Source of the DNA: Candidatus Bruticola papionis
Lineage (GTDB): Bacteria; Vulcanimicrobiota; Xenobia; Xenobiales; Xenobiaceae
Assembly (NCBI GenBank): GCA_002407045.1
Contig: DHKB01000034.1
Coordinates: forward strand, 1 to 64,000
Reading direction: 5' to 3'
DNA length: 64,000 bases
The first letter of the stretch is position 1, and each line of letters begins with the position of its first letter. The notes beneath the pieces were generated by a model. It saw only the letters and a list, made by a program, of their open reading frames with translations. It did no database searches and was not told the origin of the DNA. This document shows positions 1 through 8,908 of the stretch, in pieces. Made by a program: the position numbers and the translations under genes.

Positions 1-42
1 GGCAAATAATACAAACGGCGCTCGCGAACTATGTTAGCTAAG

Positions 43-1578
43 TTAAATGGGGACATCTCCAGGGTATAAGTCTAAACCTGAATCAGTTTCATTTTGGCTA
101 TTGTTATTATGGCCTTGATTTGAAGAAGCGCGATTGGGCACCGATATAGTAAAGCCATTATTGGGGCCAAAAGATACTGTTTGCTTACCGCCGCTATTAG
201 AGGAAGTGTAAGTTTCCGAAGAGACATTCTCGTCTTTATTATAAAAACCGCCATATTGCTTGAGGAATTTCAACTTCAAATTGCCAATAGGGCCGTTGCG
301 ATGCTTAGCAATAATAATTTCAGCAATATTTAACTCTGTACTTTGTTTATTATAATATTCGTCGCGATACAAGAAAGCCACAAGATCGGCGTCTTGCTCA
401 ATGGCGCCAGATTCACGCAAGTCTGAAAGCAAAGGCCTTTTGTCCTGACGGCTTTCTACATTACGACTAAGCTGAGAAAGAGCCACAATAGGTACATTTA
501 ATTCTTTAGACAAGCCTTTAAGCTGACGGGAAATTTCGGAAATTTCAAAGATTCTTTCCGAGCTGCCTCTATTGGTACTGCTGCCTTTAATGAGTTGCAA
601 ATAGTCAATAATAACTAAATCGACGCCGCTGCGTTTTTTCATACGGCGCAATTTGGCTTTCATATCCAAAATAGTTACACTGCCGCTGTCATCAATAAAT
701 ATAGGCGCTTTGCTAAGTTGATCGACAGCTTGAGCCAAAGCTCCCCAATCGTTACTATTTAGTTTGCCACTGCGCAAACTTTGAGCATTAACTTTAGCTA
801 CCGAACACATCATACGTTGGCAAAGATCTTCGCGGGGCATTTCTAAAGAGAAAATAGCTACTTTACCGGGTTTTTCAGCCAAAGCTACATTGACGGCAAT
901 AGAAAGGGCAAAAGCCGTTTTACCCATACTGGGACGAGCTCCGACAACAATAAGGTTGGCAGGGTGTAATCCGTTGGTAAGCTCATCAAATTCAGTAAAT
1001 CCGGTAGCTACTCCAGAAACGGTTTTGCCTTCTTCAAACCTGCGGTAAGCTTCGTCAAAGGTGTTTTTTAAAGCATCAGCTATGGGCTCAAGCTCACCGC
1101 GAGAGCGCGAATTGCCTACGCCAAAAATAACTTCTTCAGCTTGATCGACACGTTGAGGCAATTCAATTTCCTGGTCGACAGCCAAACGGCTGATCGCTTC
1201 ACCAGCTCTTAAAAGACGCCTGGAAAGAGCATTATCGGCCACAATTTTTGCGTAAGCACTTACATGGGCGGAGCTTCTTACCGCATCAATAATATCATTT
1301 AAGCGGGCTACACCGCCGCAATGTTCCAGCTTGCCATGCTCACGCAAATAGTTGCAAACCGTAAGCAAATCGATTACGCCAGTATTTTCGGCCAAATAGA
1401 CCATAGCGGCATAAATCTCTTGATAAGCTTTTTGGTAAAAGTCTTCCGGCCCAGTCAAAATTTCCGAAACTTTATCAAAAGCTTCCGGATCGATCAAACA
1501 ACTACCCAAACAAGCTTGTTCGGCCTCTTCGTTGTGAGGAGGTAAAAGCAAGCGGTCTTCCACAGAAGTTAAGCCCAT
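43..1578 (-). CDS. dnaB: Replicative DNA helicase DnaB
   Basis: Hexameric 5'-3' helicase that unwinds DNA at the replication fork. The protein has the N-terminal DnaB domain (about residues 10-120) and the RecA-like C-terminal domain with Walker A GARPSMGKTAFAL, a Walker B region ending VIIDYLQLI, and the DnaB signature around LSQLSRNVESR and SDLRESGAIEQDAD. No intein interrupts it. I start it at the ATG at 1578 (MGLTSVEDRL) because GGGAAGGGA lies just upstream; an in-frame TTG at 1602 lies inside the preceding terminator hairpin region and is unlikely. It is last in the rpsF-ssb-rpsR-rplI-dnaB block, a classic bacterial order, but is separated from rplI by an intrinsic terminator, so it may be partly uncoupled. 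Confidence 0.97.
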   Translation of the reverse strand: MGLTSVEDRLLLPPHNEEAEQACLGSCLIDPEAFDKVSEILTGPEDFYQKAYQEIYAAMVYLAENTGVIDLLTVCNYLREHGKLEHCGGVARLNDIIDAVRSSAHVSAYAKIVADNALSRRLLRAGEAISRLAVDQEIELPQRVDQAEEVIFGVGNSRSRGELEPIADALKNTFDEAYRRFEEGKTVSGVATGFTEFDELTNGLHPANLIVVGARPSMGKTAFALSIAVNVALAEKPGKVAIFSLEMPREDLCQRMMCSVAKVNAQSLRSGKLNSNDWGALAQAVDQLSKAPIFIDDSGSVTILDMKAKLRRMKKRSGVDLVIIDYLQLIKGSSTNRGSSERIFEISEISRQLKGLSKELNVPIVALSQLSRNVESRQDKRPLLSDLRESGAIEQDADLVAFLYRDEYYNKQSTELNIAEIIIAKHRNGPIGNLKLKFLKQYGGFYNKDENVSSETYTSSNSGGKQTVSFGPNNGFTISVPNRASSNQGHNNNSQNETDSGLDLYPGDVPI

Positions 1579-1600
1579 AAAAAGTCCCTTCCCTAAATGC

Positions 1601-1629
1601 AAAAGCCCGCTTCAAACGCAGAAGCGGGC
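1601..1629 (-). terminator. Intrinsic terminator between rplI and dnaB
   Basis: A perfect 9-bp stem (GCCCGCTTC/GAAGCGGGC, loop 7 nt) is followed on the minus strand by TTTTGCATTT. It sits only about 25 nt upstream of the dnaB start codon, so it could act as an attenuator for dnaB as well as an end for the ribosomal-protein message. Confidence 0.75.
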
Positions 1630-1664
1630 CCCTTAAAAGCTGTCGCTTTTATTACTTACGCCTC

Positions 1665-2111
1665 TTAAGCTTTTTCTACTTTAATTTTCAAATTGGCTTT
1701 TACCTTGGGATGAAGCTTGATAGCTACGGTAAACTCACCCAATTTGCGAATAGGATCATCTAATTTAACGGATTTTTTATCGATAGTTTCGTTAAATTGA
1801 GCGGCCACAGCTTCAGCCACATCTTGGGCAGTAATGGAACCGAAAAGCTTATCTTGAGCTCCACAATTGGCTTTTATAACCAAGGGCTTGGCCTGAAGGC
1901 GTTCAGCCTGAGCCTGGGCAGCTTCTTGTTCGCGTTTTTCTTGAGCTTGGCGATCTTTTTTCTCTTTTTCGGCTGCACGCAAACGCCCTTCGGAGGCTAC
2001 TTCAGCGAAACCGCGAGCCACTAAGAAATTGCGGCCATAACCGTCGGATACATTGTGCAATTCACCTTTTTTACCAACCTTAGGCACATCTTTAAGTAAT
2101 ATAACTTGCAT
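1665..2111 (-). CDS. rplI: 50S ribosomal protein L9
   Basis: Large-subunit protein that binds 23S rRNA near the L1 stalk base. The 148-aa product begins MQVILLKDV, the usual L9 opening, followed by the conserved GKKGELHNVSDGYGRNFL stretch, a charged central connecting helix (about residues 40-75) and the C-terminal domain. The ATG at 2111 is preceded by GGAGG with 8 nt spacing; a five-residue upstream extension has no support. Lies between rpsR and dnaB. Confidence 0.97.
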   Translation of the reverse strand: MQVILLKDVPKVGKKGELHNVSDGYGRNFLVARGFAEVASEGRLRAAEKEKKDRQAQEKREQEAAQAQAERLQAKPLVIKANCGAQDKLFGSITAQDVAEAVAAQFNETIDKKSVKLDDPIRKLGEFTVAIKLHPKVKANLKIKVEKA

Positions 2112-2176
2112 TGCGATAACCTCCAATGTGTTTTTTATAAATTTTAAGCTAAACTTCCCGCCTATTTCACGGGACT

Positions 2177-2228
2177 AAAAAAAGCGGCCTCCCCAACTAC
2201 CTTAAACAGATAACAAGGGAGGCCGCTT
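2177..2228 (-). terminator. Intrinsic terminator after rpsR
   Basis: A perfect 12-bp stem (AAGCGGCCTCCC/GGGAGGCCGCTT, arms 2182-2193 and 2217-2228) is followed on the minus strand by a seven-T run. It falls inside the conserved ribosomal-protein/replication block, upstream of rplI. Confidence 0.85.
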
Positions 2229-2249
2229 CTCAATGAGCACTAATATCGA

Positions 2250-2483
2250 CTATACGGTGTAAGGCAACAAAGCGATATAACGAGCTCTCTTCACAGCGGA
2301 AGTGACCATACGCTGGTGACGGGCGCAAGTGCCGGAAATGCGACGGGGCAAAATCTTGCCGCGCTCGCTGGTGTACTTACGCAAAGTAGCAACTTCCTTG
2401 TAATCGATTTCTTCAATTTTGTTAGCGCAGAAATGGCAAACCTTCCTGCGAGGCCTGCGGCCTCGACGCTCTCCACGAGCCAT
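2250..2483 (-). CDS. rpsR: 30S ribosomal protein S18
   Basis: Small-subunit protein that pairs with S6 on the platform. The 77-aa product has the basic N terminus MARGERRGRRPRRK, a CHFC motif, the IDYKEV..LRKYTSERGKILPRR core and the RHQR..AVKRARYIALLPY end, all standard for S18. The Cys residues at CHFC suggest a zinc-type S18. It follows ssb with a short gap and is followed by a strong terminator. Confidence 0.97.
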   Translation of the reverse strand: MARGERRGRRPRRKVCHFCANKIEEIDYKEVATLRKYTSERGKILPRRISGTCARHQRMVTSAVKRARYIALLPYTV

Positions 2484-2539
2484 AGCGAACCTCCGAACTT
2501 AAATAGAACCCATACGGGGCAAGAATATATTAGTAGCGA

Positions 2540-2989
2540 TTAGAAGGGGATCGAACTGTCCATATCGCTTCCGCCGTCAAAATCATCATCCGCATCATCA
2601 GCAATGGGATCAGGAGCAGCAGAGCGAGAATAAGACTGGGAGCCACCAACGGCGCTGGTCTGAACATCAGACTTACTTCCCAGAGCCTGGACATCATCAG
2701 CCACTACGTTGACAAAAGTTCTGTAGGTACCATCAGGCTGCTGCTGACTGTCAATTTGCAATCTTCCCTCTATGGCAACTTGACGTCCTTTGCGCAGATA
2801 GTTAGCGCAGAAGCTGGCCGTATAGTCCCAAGTCACGATAGGGATAAAATCGGCACTCTTTTCTGCATTTTTACTGCGACGATCGACAGCCACGGTAAAA
2901 GTAGTCCTCTGCTTACCAGAAGCAGTAGTTTTGCTCTCCGGATCACGGGTGAGACGACCGATAAGGACAACTCTATTGAGCACTGACAT
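2540..2989 (-). CDS. ssb: Single-stranded DNA-binding protein
   Basis: Binds ssDNA in replication, repair and recombination. It has the N-terminal OB fold (MSVLNRVVLIGRLTRDPE..., about residues 1-108), a flexible Ser/Asp-rich linker, and the acidic tip DMDSSIPF that recruits partner proteins. At 149 aa it has the usual length. It lies between rpsF and rpsR, the usual place for a housekeeping ssb. Confidence 0.97.
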   Translation of the reverse strand: MSVLNRVVLIGRLTRDPESKTTASGKQRTTFTVAVDRRSKNAEKSADFIPIVTWDYTASFCANYLRKGRQVAIEGRLQIDSQQQPDGTYRTFVNVVADDVQALGSKSDVQTSAVGGSQSYSRSAAPDPIADDADDDFDGGSDMDSSIPF

Positions 2990-3058
2990 TGTGGACTACC
3001 CTCCTAAAACTTTTTTTATAAAACGATTGAGCGGCTTAAACCTTCTTAATCTGAAATA

Positions 3059-3343
3059 CTAGGCGACGCTTACTACCATGCAACGCAATACTTCGTCACT
3101 GTTCTTCATAACACGACGAAGTTCATCGGCGACAGCGCTCTCAGCGTCGAAACGCATGGTCACATAGTAGCCTTCGGCTTTACCATTTACTTCATAAGCG
3201 AAACGGCGTTTGCCCCAATTGTTAATGTTGACGACCTGGCCGCCCTCATTTACTACCTGGTTCTGATATTGTTCAACCTTGGCAGCGACAGTTTCCTCAC
3301 TGAAATCAGGAGTGAGGATGTAAGTAATTTCGTATTTGCGCAC
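3059..3343 (-). CDS. rpsF: 30S ribosomal protein S6
   Basis: Small-subunit platform protein, partner of S18. The 94-aa S6 fold is visible as RKYEITYIL, NWGKRRFAYEV and GYYVTMRF. I place the start at GTG 3343 because it gives the canonical V/M-RKYE N terminus and has a near-perfect AAGGAGG 8 nt upstream. An in-frame extension of about 30 aa is possible on paper but would place the Shine-Dalgarno inside the gene. It is first in the rpsF-ssb-rpsR-rplI-dnaB block. Confidence 0.96.
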   Translation of the reverse strand: MRKYEITYILTPDFSEETVAAKVEQYQNQVVNEGGQVVNINNWGKRRFAYEVNGKAEGYYVTMRFDAESAVADELRRVMKNSDEVLRCMVVSVA

Positions 3344-3543
3344 AGCGCAAACCTCCTTCCTTCGGCCTTTCAGGCCCGCATTACGCGGCGTTTCCATTCT
3401 TACTGCGGAGACGCCTTCCATTTCTTTTACCAAAGCTTCAAACTTCGCAAAGCTCTCTACAAAGAAGCAGACATACGGGCAGGAAGAGCTTCCTGGCTAA
3501 AATCAAGCCGGAAGCAACGCTCATACAGAGCTGCACGGCGGCT

Positions 3544-3572
3544 ATTATAGCAAAGAAGCACAACGAACGCAA
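3544..3572 (-). promoter_or_regulatory. Sigma70-type promoter and long leader of rpsF operon
   Basis: On the minus strand TTGCGT, 17 nt, TATAAT. Transcription would start near 3537 and give a leader of about 190 nt (3344-3536) before rpsF. Many bacteria autoregulate rpsF through an S6:S18-binding structure in this leader. The leader has a GGCC..GGCC hairpin just before the Shine-Dalgarno, but I could not confirm the known motif by eye. Nothing else is seen between 3344 and 3643 apart from the terminator of the next gene. Confidence 0.75.
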
Positions 3573-3583
3573 GGAGTGAGAGA

Positions 3584-3619
3584 AAAGAAAAAGCACCTTG
3601 CCGAAATTGGCAAAGTGCT
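3584..3619 (-). terminator. Intrinsic terminator of selD operon
   Basis: An 11-bp stem with one mismatch (arms 3592-3602 and 3609-3619) is followed on the minus strand by TTTTCTTTTCT. It ends the selD/membrane-protein transcript immediately before the rpsF promoter. Confidence 0.8.
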
Positions 3620-3643
3620 GATTTTTCCAGATAATATTTGTCT

Positions 3644-4732
3644 CTAGGAAAATATAGTGGGCATTTGGAAACGCATCCAATAAAGCAAATAAGTCCAAAA
3701 AGCCACGCAAATAGAAGTCCAAATAGTATTTTTAATGATCCAAGCAAGTTGCACAGAGACTTCGGACTGTTCCTCAGAAGTGCGCCTCTTTTCCCGCTCT
3801 ACCTCTTCGCGATATTCAGCATAATATGACGAAGGGCACAGATAGGTAGAAAAGAGTGTCATTATAAAAGACGCTCCGCCTATCCACATGCCAGCCGTTT
3901 GGTAAGACAAGTCTTTGTTGGGCAAAGCTATAAGAGCAGCAACTACAAAGACTAAAAATTGAGCCGTTCCCTTAGGCATAAAAACGTCGAAGCGCGGCCC
4001 CAGAATAATGCTATTCATTACTCTAGTAATAGATTCTGGTAAAGCAGGATTAGCATTTTCATCCCAAGCGATAGGCTGCTGTTCTTCACCAACGAACTTC
4101 AAAAGACAGAGAGGCGGTCTCTCGTTGCTTTCGTTGGGACGGCCGGAAACTTGCTTAAAAAATTCGTAATCGACACCGATAAGACGAATTATACAATTGC
4201 GCAATATCCATAATTCAACATTAGCTAGCAAAAGCGAACATAGAAAAAGGAATACGCCAACGATCAAAATTTTAGAAGGTTGCAATAAAAATGCCGCAAT
4301 AGCAAAAAACAGAATAAAAACGCCTATTAAGGGCAAGTCTTTAGGATCTTCATAAGCGACTTTTACGTGATTAGTAAAAACTACAATAGCTAAAATAAAA
4401 GCAACCGCTGCAAATCCCAAGCACACAAAGTCTTCACGAAAAAAAGTTTGTGCAAATTCGTAAGCTCCATAAGTTCCTATCACTAAAGCAATGATTAACA
4501 AAGCCATGCGTAAAGGAGCATAAGGAGCCAGCTTTTGTTTTATTTCAGGGTAAGACTTGCCAAATATTTCCTTTTGCACAGAGGGAGCAGCTTCAAAAAG
4601 CTCGTGAAACCAGCGCAAGTCGGCTCTGACCTCTATAAGTCCGGCCTTGCAATTCTTCACTATACGTGACCAAAGCTTCTTAGAATAGCTCTGCCACACT
4701 CTTTCTCTTCCCTTGAAACCACTCTTGGCCAT
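3644..4732 (-). CDS. Polytopic membrane protein, unknown function
   Basis: A 362-aa protein with a cytosolic-looking basic N terminus (MAKSGFKGRERVW) and about seven hydrophobic spans: a pair near residues 75-125, another pair near 130-175, two near 255-300 and one near 330-350. I recognise no family motif. The ATG is preceded by GGAG. It starts 25 bp after selD on the same strand, with no terminator between, so the two are probably co-transcribed; this does not prove a role in selenium metabolism. It is followed by a strong terminator. Confidence 0.75.
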   Translation of the reverse strand: MAKSGFKGRERVWQSYSKKLWSRIVKNCKAGLIEVRADLRWFHELFEAAPSVQKEIFGKSYPEIKQKLAPYAPLRMALLIIALVIGTYGAYEFAQTFFREDFVCLGFAAVAFILAIVVFTNHVKVAYEDPKDLPLIGVFILFFAIAAFLLQPSKILIVGVFLFLCSLLLANVELWILRNCIIRLIGVDYEFFKQVSGRPNESNERPPLCLLKFVGEEQQPIAWDENANPALPESITRVMNSIILGPRFDVFMPKGTAQFLVFVVAALIALPNKDLSYQTAGMWIGGASFIMTLFSTYLCPSSYYAEYREEVEREKRRTSEEQSEVSVQLAWIIKNTIWTSICVAFWTYLLYWMRFQMPTIFS

Positions 4733-4757
4733 GGTAACTCCGTTGTCTCTTATTCTC

Positions 4758-5816
4758 TTATTTTACATGTAAGAAGACGGGATCATCGGCTTCTTTCGCT
4801 TTCACTCGGCCAATTACGGCCGGAGCTCCCAAGAACTCTGGCAATAATTTCATAAGTTCAGGCATTTTTTCCTCTGCTATTGCAATTAAAAGACCACCGG
4901 AAGTTTGAGCATCAGCCATTAAGCCAAGCATAGGTTCGGCTACTTGGCCAATTACTTGCAAATGTGGTTTAACATAATTGAAATTGGCTGCCGAACCTCC
5001 GGGCACATTGCCTCTCATGTAAGCCCCCAAAGCTCCAGGCAACAAAGGAACAGCTTCGGCCTCAAACTCAAAAATCGTGTGTGAAGCTTTGGCCATTTCC
5101 AAACTATGTCCCAGTAATCCGTATCCGGTGATGTCTGTGCCAGCCTTAGCTCCCACTTTTACCATAGCCTGGGAAGCTTCTTTGTTGAGCATTTCCATGG
5201 AGCGCATTACCCACTCAAGCTCGTCTGGGCTAATATCTCTAAATTTGTGAGCAGTATTTAAAACGCCAGTTCCCAAGGGCTTAGTTAAAACCAGAATATC
5301 ACCAGGGCGAGCGCCATCTTTACGCACCATTTTCTCAGGATCGATTAAGCCTGTCACAGCTAAGCCGAATTTGGGCTCGGAATCTTCTACGGTGTGGCCT
5401 CCAGCCATAACGGCTCCGGCTTCCAATACTTTTTCCAGGCCTCCCTTAAGAATAAGGCTAAGCATATCAACTCCCATAGTTTTCATGGGAAAACAAGCCA
5501 CATTCATAGCTGTAAAAGGGACGCCACCCATAGCATAAACATCGGAAAGAGCGTTGGCGGCTGCAATACGGCCAAAGCGCAGCGGATCATCGACTACAGG
5601 AGTAAAAAAATCGATAGTTTGCACCAGAGCTTGGTGTCCATTCAGCTTAACCACAACGGCGTCATCGCCACTGCTCTGACCAGCTAAAGCTCTGCTGTCC
5701 AAAGGATAGTTAACTTTTTTCAGTAAATTTTCCAAATCTTTAGCTTTAATTTTAGCGGCACAGCCGGCACAAGAGCACATTTGCGTAAGTTTCATCTGTT
5801 CAGCATTATTTTCCAT
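4758..5816 (-). CDS. selD: Selenide, water dikinase SelD
   Basis: Makes selenophosphate from selenide and ATP, the selenium donor for selenocysteine and selenouridine. The 352-aa protein has the AIRS/PurM-like fold with the N-terminal catalytic loop CAGCAAK: C19 and K22 align with the catalytic Cys17 and Lys20 of E. coli SelD, while the dispensable Cys19 of E. coli is Ala here. Other family stretches are SGDDAVVV, ALSDVYAMGG, AGGHT and DAQTSGGLL. The ATG at 5816 has AAGGTG upstream; an upstream TTG is not supported. No SelA, SelB or tRNA-Sec gene is in the window. Confidence 0.95.
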   Translation of the reverse strand: MENNAEQMKLTQMCSCAGCAAKIKAKDLENLLKKVNYPLDSRALAGQSSGDDAVVVKLNGHQALVQTIDFFTPVVDDPLRFGRIAAANALSDVYAMGGVPFTAMNVACFPMKTMGVDMLSLILKGGLEKVLEAGAVMAGGHTVEDSEPKFGLAVTGLIDPEKMVRKDGARPGDILVLTKPLGTGVLNTAHKFRDISPDELEWVMRSMEMLNKEASQAMVKVGAKAGTDITGYGLLGHSLEMAKASHTIFEFEAEAVPLLPGALGAYMRGNVPGGSAANFNYVKPHLQVIGQVAEPMLGLMADAQTSGGLLIAIAEEKMPELMKLLPEFLGAPAVIGRVKAKEADDPVFLHVK

Positions 5817-5849
5817 AATGATCACACCTTTTTGTACGTTATACAAGGA

Positions 5850-5877
5850 TATATATAGCGACAGTGTCGTTTGTCAA
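5850..5877 (-). promoter_or_regulatory. selD promoter with palindrome in the spacer
   Basis: On the minus strand TTGACA (5872-5877), 16 nt, TATATA (5850-5855). The spacer holds a perfect palindrome CGACAGTGTCG (5859-5869), and a second inverted repeat TTGTA-N5-TACAA (5832-5846) lies around the expected start point. Both are well placed for repressor binding; no regulator is identified. Confidence 0.6.
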
Positions 5878-5944
5878 AACTTACATTTTTACCTATCTAA
5901 TGCCCAAGCAATGCAGTTACAGCGCAGCTACCAATGCATGAAAG

Positions 5945-7237
5945 CTAAAACTCAAAGCTATAGCGCATATAAAAGCCTTCGCCCTCAAATTTCGGCCCTT
6001 CAGTAGGTATCTTCCACTCATAATTAAGCATCAGGCGCCTTTCTTTTTTGCGGCTAAAATAGTAATTAACTCCAAGTACATAACGAATAGAGGCATTTAT
6101 ATCGCTATCATAAAATTCTTGGTTACACATATCTAAGTTTGGATCGTACCAATCAATAAAACCGACTAAATCCACGTTTTTATTGACTGTATAAGCCGAT
6201 CCGATATACCCCCCTAAAGCCCTGTTTTCGACTTCGCTAAGGCCATTATATCCATTACTATAAATAACTTCTGAATCCAGACGCAGATTGTCAGTTTTGA
6301 GCTGATAATCAATGCCAAAGCGTTGTATAGGTAAAGAGCTAGAATCAGAGAGACTATGCTGTCCTACCAAAACTGAAGCTCCTAAAGTTGAATGCTTAGA
6401 AAGACGTTTGACACCGCGCGCAAAAATATCATTATCAGCGCTAGTAAAACGATGCTCATTATGATCGTTCATAATGCCAAACATAAGCTGATCGCCATTT
6501 TTATTGGCAAATTCAAAGCTAGCCCCCCAAGCGCGACCGAGATACAACGAGTCGGTAACAGCGCTGACGTTACATGTCAGGCTCTTACTACTTGATTGCG
6601 ATTTTTCTATACCAAAGCGAGTTTTAAAACGGCCCAAGGTAACTTTTTGGTCTTTACCTAAGGGCACATTGGCATAAAAGTCAAGCAACTCAACCTTTTT
6701 CTTATCAAAGCGGTAGCGAGCTTTGGTATAGAACTTAAAATCGTCTTGCAAATATTGAGCATTAAGTTCACATTGTGGCAACAACTTATCAGTTTCATAC
6801 ATAAGTGTGTCACTGCCACTAGTATCATTATTGACAATGGTTGGATGCTTGTCGTTAGAATACTCCAGTTCAATCTTACCTCCTATTTTCCACTGTCCCT
6901 TGGAAGGCTTCGATGACGGCTCTGAAGGTGTTTTGTCAGAAGAGTTTAGACTATCAAGATTTCCTTTAGCTTCAGGCAACTTAATCTCAGTTGGGGAAGC
7001 TTCTCTTACAGAAGCGTTGCTATCCTCAATAGCATATGCTTGGACTTCACTCTGAATAGAAGAGGTAGAGTCCATACTATTAGCCTCAGCAAAAGCTTGC
7101 GCTTGTGCTGTTTGCTCGCTGCTCACCAAAGTAAGATCGTTTTCTGAAGGCTCAGATGACCAAGCGGGACTTACTTGACACAAAGTTCCTACGGCCAATA
7201 AAAATGCTATTTTGACAAAACGTAAAACCATAACCAT
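5945..7237 (-). CDS. Outer-membrane porin-like beta-barrel protein
   Basis: About 430 aa. The N terminus is a signal peptide (MVMVLRFVKIAFLLAVGTL...AWSS) followed by a Ser/Glu-rich linker of about 90 residues. From about residue 115 the protein consists of alternating amphipathic strands (KIELEYSND, KFYTKARYRFDKK, KVTLGRFKTRFGIE) and it ends in FYMRYSFEF with a terminal Phe, as outer-membrane barrels do. It resembles phosphate-selective porin O/P-type barrels, but the substrate cannot be read. I use the ATG at 7237, which gives a compact signal peptide; a TTG at 7288 is less likely. Divergent from thrC. Confidence 0.8.
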   Translation of the reverse strand: MVMVLRFVKIAFLLAVGTLCQVSPAWSSEPSENDLTLVSSEQTAQAQAFAEANSMDSTSSIQSEVQAYAIEDSNASVREASPTEIKLPEAKGNLDSLNSSDKTPSEPSSKPSKGQWKIGGKIELEYSNDKHPTIVNNDTSGSDTLMYETDKLLPQCELNAQYLQDDFKFYTKARYRFDKKKVELLDFYANVPLGKDQKVTLGRFKTRFGIEKSQSSSKSLTCNVSAVTDSLYLGRAWGASFEFANKNGDQLMFGIMNDHNEHRFTSADNDIFARGVKRLSKHSTLGASVLVGQHSLSDSSSLPIQRFGIDYQLKTDNLRLDSEVIYSNGYNGLSEVENRALGGYIGSAYTVNKNVDLVGFIDWYDPNLDMCNQEFYDSDINASIRYVLGVNYYFSRKKERRLMLNYEWKIPTEGPKFEGEGFYMRYSFEF

Positions 7238-7365
7238 AACCGAGTGTACTTTTTCGCTAAAAAAAATATTACCTGCACAATTAAACAAGTTAAAGTGGTA
7301 TTATTACAACATTATCGACTATTTTGCAAGGGTGAACAGCGCATAAACTCGAAGTATGGCCAACT

Positions 7366-8625
7366 ATGACAAACACTTTTCCTGTAACAGAATTGCGCTG
7401 TTCTCTCTGTCAGCGCAGCTATAGCCCCGACACTTTCCGTTATACTTGCGAAGATTGCGGTAACGACGGAATTTTAGAAGTTTTATACGACTATGAGCAA
7501 GCTGCTCAAAAGCTTCAGCCTGATCAACTTAAAAATTGCAATTTGCCCGGCTTAGCCCGTTGGGCTCCCGTATTGCCGCTGCATAGTGCGGAAAATCTTC
7601 CTCCTCTGCGCGTAGGTCAAACTCCCTTCTACAATGCCAAACGCTTAGGCAAAGTGCTCGGCTACGAAAATCTTTTCATCAAAGATGATGGTCAAAACCC
7701 CACCGGCTCTTTAAAAGACCGCGCTAGTGCCGTTTGTGCCGCTTCTGCTAAAGAGATGGGCTTAGATCTTATTACCGCCGCTTCTACCGGCAACGCTGCC
7801 TCTTCCCTTTCTGGCATGTGTGCTTCTATGGGATTAAAAACCATTATTTTTGTTCCTGAGAGAGCTCCCAAAGCTAAAGTAGCCCAATTGCTCATGTTCG
7901 GCGCTACCGTTTTATCCGTACGCGGTACTTACGATGACGCTTTCGAACTCTCTTTACAAGCGACTAAAGACTTCGGCTGGTACAACCGCAACACCGGTTT
8001 CAACCCCTACCTCTTAGAGGGTAAAAAGACTGCTGCTTTGGAGATATGGGAAAATTGCGGTTACCAAGCTCCCGACTATGTAGCCGTTTCCGTAGGCGAT
8101 GGATGCATTATCGGCGGTGTAGGTAAAGGCTTCTTAGATCTCAAGCGCATGGGACTTATCGACAAATTGCCTAAACTTATAGGTGTACAAGCTCGCGGCT
8201 CTTCAGTTTTGGCTAAGGCTTTCGCCAACGGTGACAAAGTTGTAGCCGAACCCGACGCCGACACTTACGCCGACTCTATTAGCGTAGGTATGCCCAGAGC
8301 AGCCTCCTTAGCCTTGCGCGGTGTACATCAATCCGGTGGCCAGTTTATCGTTGTCGAAGATGACGAAATTAAACAAGGCCAGGCCGTTTTAGCTGCCAAC
8401 GCTGGCGTCTTTGCCGAACCTGCTGGCGCTACTCCTATTGCCGGCCTTATTAAAGCTCGCAAAAACAACTTAATTCCTGCTGATGCTAAAGTTGTTGCTC
8501 TAGTTACTGGTAACGGTCTCAAAGATATCGACGGAGCTATGAAAGCTTTGCACACCTCCGCCATTTCTATTGATCGCAATCCTGCTGAGCTTAAAGCAAC
8601 TTTAAATAAAATCTTAGGCGTATAA
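7366..8625 (+). CDS. thrC: Threonine synthase
   Basis: PLP enzyme converting O-phospho-homoserine to threonine, the last step of threonine synthesis. The 419-aa protein starts with a zinc-ribbon-like segment (CSLCQ...CEDCGN, residues 11-32), then the fold-type II core with the PLP lysine in NPTGSLKDRAS, the phosphate/cofactor loop STGNAASS, and SVGDGCIIGG. The N-terminal Cys pairs are typical of archaeal/cyanobacterial-type ThrC. Single gene with its own terminator; no other threonine genes nearby. Confidence 0.93.
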   Translation: MTNTFPVTELRCSLCQRSYSPDTFRYTCEDCGNDGILEVLYDYEQAAQKLQPDQLKNCNLPGLARWAPVLPLHSAENLPPLRVGQTPFYNAKRLGKVLGYENLFIKDDGQNPTGSLKDRASAVCAASAKEMGLDLITAASTGNAASSLSGMCASMGLKTIIFVPERAPKAKVAQLLMFGATVLSVRGTYDDAFELSLQATKDFGWYNRNTGFNPYLLEGKKTAALEIWENCGYQAPDYVAVSVGDGCIIGGVGKGFLDLKRMGLIDKLPKLIGVQARGSSVLAKAFANGDKVVAEPDADTYADSISVGMPRAASLALRGVHQSGGQFIVVEDDEIKQGQAVLAANAGVFAEPAGATPIAGLIKARKNNLIPADAKVVALVTGNGLKDIDGAMKALHTSAISIDRNPAELKATLNKILGV

Positions 8626-8661
8626 AACTGTTTAGCTTCTTAGGCTTTAACTAAGAGAACT

Positions 8662-8702
8662 AAGCCCTTGGCAATTTAGAAATTGAGCCGAGGGCTTTTT
8701 TA
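8662..8702 (+). terminator. thrC terminator
   Basis: A 10-bp stem with one G-U pair (AGCCCTTGGC/GCCGAGGGCT, arms 8663-8672 and 8687-8696) followed by six T. Confidence 0.85.
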
Positions 8703-8834
8703 TGCCTGACAAATCTAGAACTAGGTTAGACATGAAGTAGAGAGCCGTAAATTATGGGAAACAGCCGAGAAGGACAAAGAATGAAGCTGCAGAATAGGCG
8801 ACGGATGTATATAGATAGGGCATTATCCATTGCG

Positions 8835-8908
8835 GAGGGAATTTATTCGGCCAAATCGCATAGCGTCGGATAAGTTTGCCAATATGCCAAAATCCCTCAG
8901 TTTTTTTT
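8835..8908 (+). promoter_or_regulatory. Terminator-like structured leader before 8939 gene
   Basis: GAGGGAATTT (8835-8844) pairs with AAAATCCCTC (8889-8898) with one mismatch, closing an internal region of about 44 nt that contains further short complementary segments. AG and eight T follow at 8901-8908, and the next start codon is only 30 nt downstream. This is the layout of an attenuator or riboswitch-type leader, or of a small RNA ending here. I match it to no known class. The rest of 8703-8834 shows nothing I can name. Confidence 0.4.

Noticed and set aside
3344..3433. Longer rpsF protein starting about 30 codons upstream
   Set aside because: The GTG at 3343 gives the standard S6 N terminus and has AAGGAGG eight nt upstream; the extension contains that ribosome site.
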